Of a DNA stretch of 64,000 nt, positions 60,953-64,000 are shown piece by piece. The notes under the pieces were generated by a model. It searched no databases. It was not told the DNA's origin and worked only from the letters and a program-made list of their open reading frames with translations. The stretch comes from Amyloporia xantha (Eukaryota; Basidiomycota; Agaricomycetes; Polyporales; Adustoporiaceae): contig JAYKKR010000011.1 in the NCBI GenBank assembly GCA_036971615.1, forward strand, positions 682,001 through 746,000, in the 5' to 3' direction. Every line of letters starts with the position of its first letter. Position 1 is the first letter of the stretch. Made by a program: the position numbers and the translations under genes.

Positions 60953-61063
60953 TCAAGCAATGGTGCAGGACGAGTTGGTGCCACCGTTGCTGGTATCGTA
61001 GTTGGCAGGGATCTGCTCAATCTCCTCGGCGGGAATGGGAGAAGCGATGGAAAAGGCGTCCAT
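60953..61063 (-). CDS. Lipopeptide mating-pheromone precursor, copy B
   Basis: 36 codons, MDAFSIASPIPAEEIEQIPA to YDTSNGGTNSSCTIA. Compared with copy A it has Ser for Val at position 5, Ser for Thr at 8 and Ser for Gly in the presumed mature part (YDTSNGG versus YDTGNGG). The CaaX box CTIA and the EEIEQIPAN processing region are unchanged. Both copies staying open with few, mostly conservative changes suggests that both are, or were until recently, functional and may specify slightly different peptides. It lies about 990 bp upstream of the F-box gene, as in unit A. Confidence 0.85.
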   Translation of the reverse strand: MDAFSIASPIPAEEIEQIPANYDTSNGGTNSSCTIA

Positions 61064-62867
61064 TGTAAATGAAGAGGGCGAATTGAGATGTGAAGTCTCG
61101 AAGGTAGCGGTGGCTCTGAATTGATTGAGTCGCTGCCGATTCTTGCTGCTGGTCCTGGTATTTATGCATTTTTTCGTAGACATAGCCGTCAGGGCGAAGA
61201 CAATAACGACGCCCCGGACAATTTGGCCCCACTAGGCTGTGCACAGGAGTCTCTTGACTCAAGCCTAGACTTTGAATTGCTCTGGTGCGCTTTGTGTCCT
61301 CCCCGATTCTATCTTTTATTCTTTTGCATTGAGCTATAAGCTCTAGTCTGACACCTCCATAGATAAGCCTAGACCTCGTGCGGAGCTCTGTACTTATTCA
61401 CATACTCCTCCCGCCTTCCGTTCTAGCCTGCTTCTTGCATAGGAGTCATCTTATTGTTTTGCTGTACAGCGGACACTGCGAAGGACATTATGCCGACAGA
61501 TGCCCTGACGGATATTCAGAAGGCCTTGGCGGAACGATCGGTCTGTCTTACTATTCCACGATCGACAGATCATGGCTAATGCGCCTTCCCCGCCCCTGGC
61601 CCTATTCAACCACCCGCCAAATAAAGCTCGACTTGACCGAAATCCAGCTTTGGTTGGGCTTACCCAGATCTTCTCCATTCATACTTATCTCGCACACCTG
61701 GGATAGGGGTCCTTTTGTGGTGTCTTCGCGCCAAGGCCGATCATATCCCGGGCCCGAGGCCGATCCAGGGATTGCGAATGAGCTGAATGCTGCCCCTTTG
61801 GGTAGAGTCTGTGGTTGGTTCGTTGAGACCGATCTATCAAATGTCTCGAGAAAGGTCTGCTGTCATGTCGTGGCTAATCTGGGGTACTTACAACAGGAAG
61901 CGTTTATTATGGGGGCACATTTCCTGTCTACTGTTGGTAAGACAGCCAAGTTTGAGGTTGCTTTCCATGCAACGATACTATTGGGTCAAGTTCTGGCTTC
62001 GCTCGTAATTTGTGTAGCTATATCTCCCTTTCCTTCGATAGGAGATGCCACGACCATATACTGAACATGCTCAATTTCAGGTCGTTTCTTCCTTTGCATG
62101 ATAGTGATGAGGTCTAGCTCCTCAATGTAACAGTAGAGTGCATGTTCAATCTCCATTCTCGAATCTGGACGAAGCCATTTAAGCGTCGTCATATATCGGC
62201 CTACTATTGGGAACTAAAGTGCGTTCTACATTCTAGAGCCCCCGCTCGCCCAGATCCGATGCAGCGTTAAATTGAGAAGTGTTTATATGAGTCACCCACC
62301 TCCCACAGCCTACAACAGCCCGTTCCGAAGGCTGTCCTATCTTGCATGATTTATCTCACGCACGGAATTATTCACAACGTGCTACGATCGCCGGCTCAAA
62401 AAATAGTGCACACAAGGACTTCAATGGCAAGCGTCATAGCTAGTCTTCTGTCCTGTTCGCAGATGTCAACGTAAATTGCCGAAGTGCACGCCCAAGGGCA
62501 AAGCTTCTCTCCCAGCTCTCTGCCTAGTATGTATGTGGGCTGCATGTCAATCCACTCTATTAGGCCCCAGGAGATGCTCTCAAACCGGTAAATGGATTTC
62601 GACGACAAGACTCGCCCCATATAGCCTGCAGCTGATAATGAATGCCATCATCTCCGTCGAGTCTGGATTATACACCGGCTAAACTCTGACTTTCTCTAGT
62701 CTCTTGGCGCATTACCTACTCCTTCGACTGCGTCCACAACACATGCGCCTTCAAACTTTGCGCATCGGATTTTACCGTCGAATGAACACACTACAGCGTT
62801 CTTGGAACGATCAATGGTGAATGGTCACATAACGCTATATAACGAGGCTAAGAGCAGGAAGTACATC
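61064..62867. other. Region matching unit A debris, then unassigned DNA
   Basis: 61490-61860 matches 16540-16880 in patches (see that entry). A 228-codon plus frame (61378-62064) crosses it, but the homologous stretch in unit A is not open in the same frame and no motif is visible, so I do not call it a gene. From 62100 to 62867 nothing is supported. Confidence 0.4.
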
Positions 62868-64000
62868 TTACACAGGCTCTGGCATCCCACTCTCTGCTCC
62901 CTTACTCGCTTCATTTACAGCATCCGGCTTGCTCTGTAGATGGCGGCTGATAACAACTGCGAAGGACTGTATGACGGACGACAGCTCGAAGGTAGGTGAC
63001 CTGAAGGCCATATCACCAGAAGACGGAGCGGAGCTATCCACCTGTTGTGCCCAGCCTAATCCTATACGAACATTGATCAACATAAATGTGATACCAGCTA
63101 TTGGAGCCAAAGTATCGATGAAGAAGTATTGGACGCTGCTGTCAGTGTGATAGAGCACGAAGAAGATGATACCGTATACTCTGTATGTACAGCATCAGTC
63201 GCTCATGATTGCTTGTACACGATGGCAAGTAGTGACGTACGTATATATTGCTGCACTCTCAGTGATGATGACGAGAATTCGCTGTCAATCGCAGTTGTTT
63301 TCATCATGTACTCATTTTGAAGAAACGAGACCGACCTTTAGATTCCCGCCACCTATTGCTTGGTACAGGGTCTGGTTCGCACGCCAGACTCGCCAGGCGA
63401 TGCCAGCTGATATCGCGATATTCTTCAGTGAGTATCTTGGCCCCGAAGCAAAATGTGTAACGAGTGCTTACTCGTGCTGTATGCGTTAGTACTATTGAAC
63501 GGGGAAGGAGGTCAGTCAGCCCACAATGCGTGATTGATCGTGTGACATACATGGCACTGAAGCTATAACAAGCCGATATCCAGCGGGATAACTGCACGCC
63601 ATACACCGAACTGAATGCTAGGCGTGTGACTTCATGTACAGAACCGGGCCCTGTCACTGCAAGAAGCATTTTCGGGACGTAGTTCGCCGGAGTCGATAAA
63701 TCGACGCACCACATAGTCCAAGGAACGTGCATACGGGCAGAGCGATGATAAAATAATTGTGCCCCCAGACAACCCACAGCCTGAATATCTTCAAAATATA
63801 GATTCAGCCAGCCATTATCTCAGGTGTTGGAGCTTTAGGTGCTCACAATGATGAAGTCTGTCACGATTAGGGTTGCCACGAGGAAAGTGATATTTGCAAC
63901 ATTAGGCTTGAAGGTGATATCAGAGTAGTAAAGGAGTGGATCTGCACCGTCCATGAAATTGACGAAGGCGTCGAAAAGGCGAATCACCGTTGTGATCCAA
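62868..64000 (-). CDS. Multi-TM membrane protein of an uncharacterised basidiomycete family, N-terminus beyond the right edge
   Basis: Minus-strand exons read, in order, RLFDAFVNFMDGADPLLYYS, DITFKPNVANITFLVATLIV, then a splice and YRLWVVWGHNYFIIALPVC, later AWRVWRANQTLYQAIGGGNL with KVGLVSS, and the last membrane part SSVQYFFIDTLAPIAGITFM followed by a cytoplasmic tail ending GMPEPV. This is a common Agaricomycete family with about seven membrane segments and no assigned function. It is distinct from STE3 receptors. The start lies outside the window; exon borders between 63130 and 63800 are approximate. Confidence 0.7.

Larger units (their letters stand above)
55883..62100. repeat. Unit B of the dispersed duplication: F-box pair + pheromone + debris
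   Basis: Partner of 12314-17200 in the same orientation. Unit B keeps a nearly complete left F-box gene (one nonsense codon), whereas that of unit A is only a stub. No M28 peptidase flanks unit B within the window. Confidence 0.75.

Noticed and set aside
61378..62064. 228-codon plus-strand open frame
   Set aside because: No motif, odd composition, and the homologous DNA in unit A is not open in that frame.
62868..64000. STE3-type pheromone receptor
   Set aside because: The WRVWRANQTLYQAIGGG motif and C-terminal layout belong to another basidiomycete membrane family.

Overview
The window is nuclear DNA of a filamentous basidiomycete, most likely an Agaricomycete. Genes are dense and split by many 45-70 bp introns with GT/AG borders (two use GC/AG). 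Two short CaaX-box pheromone precursors, clusters of F-box genes, the basidiomycete SMP-repeat gene and a large CACTA transposon all point the same way. I cannot name the order or species.

Layout. 1-10 kb: edge of an unknown gene, then housekeeping genes: DIM1 rRNA dimethyltransferase (+, frameshifted), a BolA/Fra2-like protein (-), a BBC1/AIM3-type protein (-) and a DUF89/ARMT1 phosphatase-methyltransferase family gene (+) with four exons of only 6-11 nt. 10-19 kb: two secreted M28 peptidase paralogues flank a broken F-box gene, an intact F-box gene and a pheromone precursor, all on the minus strand. 19.5-20.3 kb: a perfect-looking 317-bp-arm foldback element. 21.7-34.5 kb: a polytopic membrane protein (+), secreted FAD amine oxidase (-, frameshifted), FluG-like amidohydrolase (+), SET-domain methyltransferase (-) and eIF2D (-). 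35.3-53.2 kb: an almost identical 1.83/1.88-kb direct duplication carrying an SMP/LEA-like gene. The left copy ends exactly at the left terminus of a 9.3-kb CACTA element (37163-46480). Its tnp2 transposase is interrupted by a 1,991-bp nested element that carries a piece of a host Sch9-type kinase gene, and a 538-bp hAT MITE lies in its 5' flank. 53.3-64 kb: DML1/Misato (+), a nonsense-mutated F-box gene, an intact F-box gene and a second pheromone precursor (-), then the 3' part of a multi-TM membrane protein (-).

The most interesting pattern is that the unit [F-box gene pair + pheromone precursor + downstream degenerate ORFs], about 5-6 kb, occurs twice 44 kb apart in the same orientation. 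In both copies the left F-box gene of the pair is broken while the right F-box gene and the pheromone gene stay open. No STE3-type receptor is visible here.

Several otherwise good genes carry single-base indels in C/G runs (DIM1, amine oxidase, both SMP copies). This looks more like assembly or sequencing error than four separate pseudogenes, and should be settled before interpreting gene loss. All identifications are from reading translated sequence by eye; no database search was possible.
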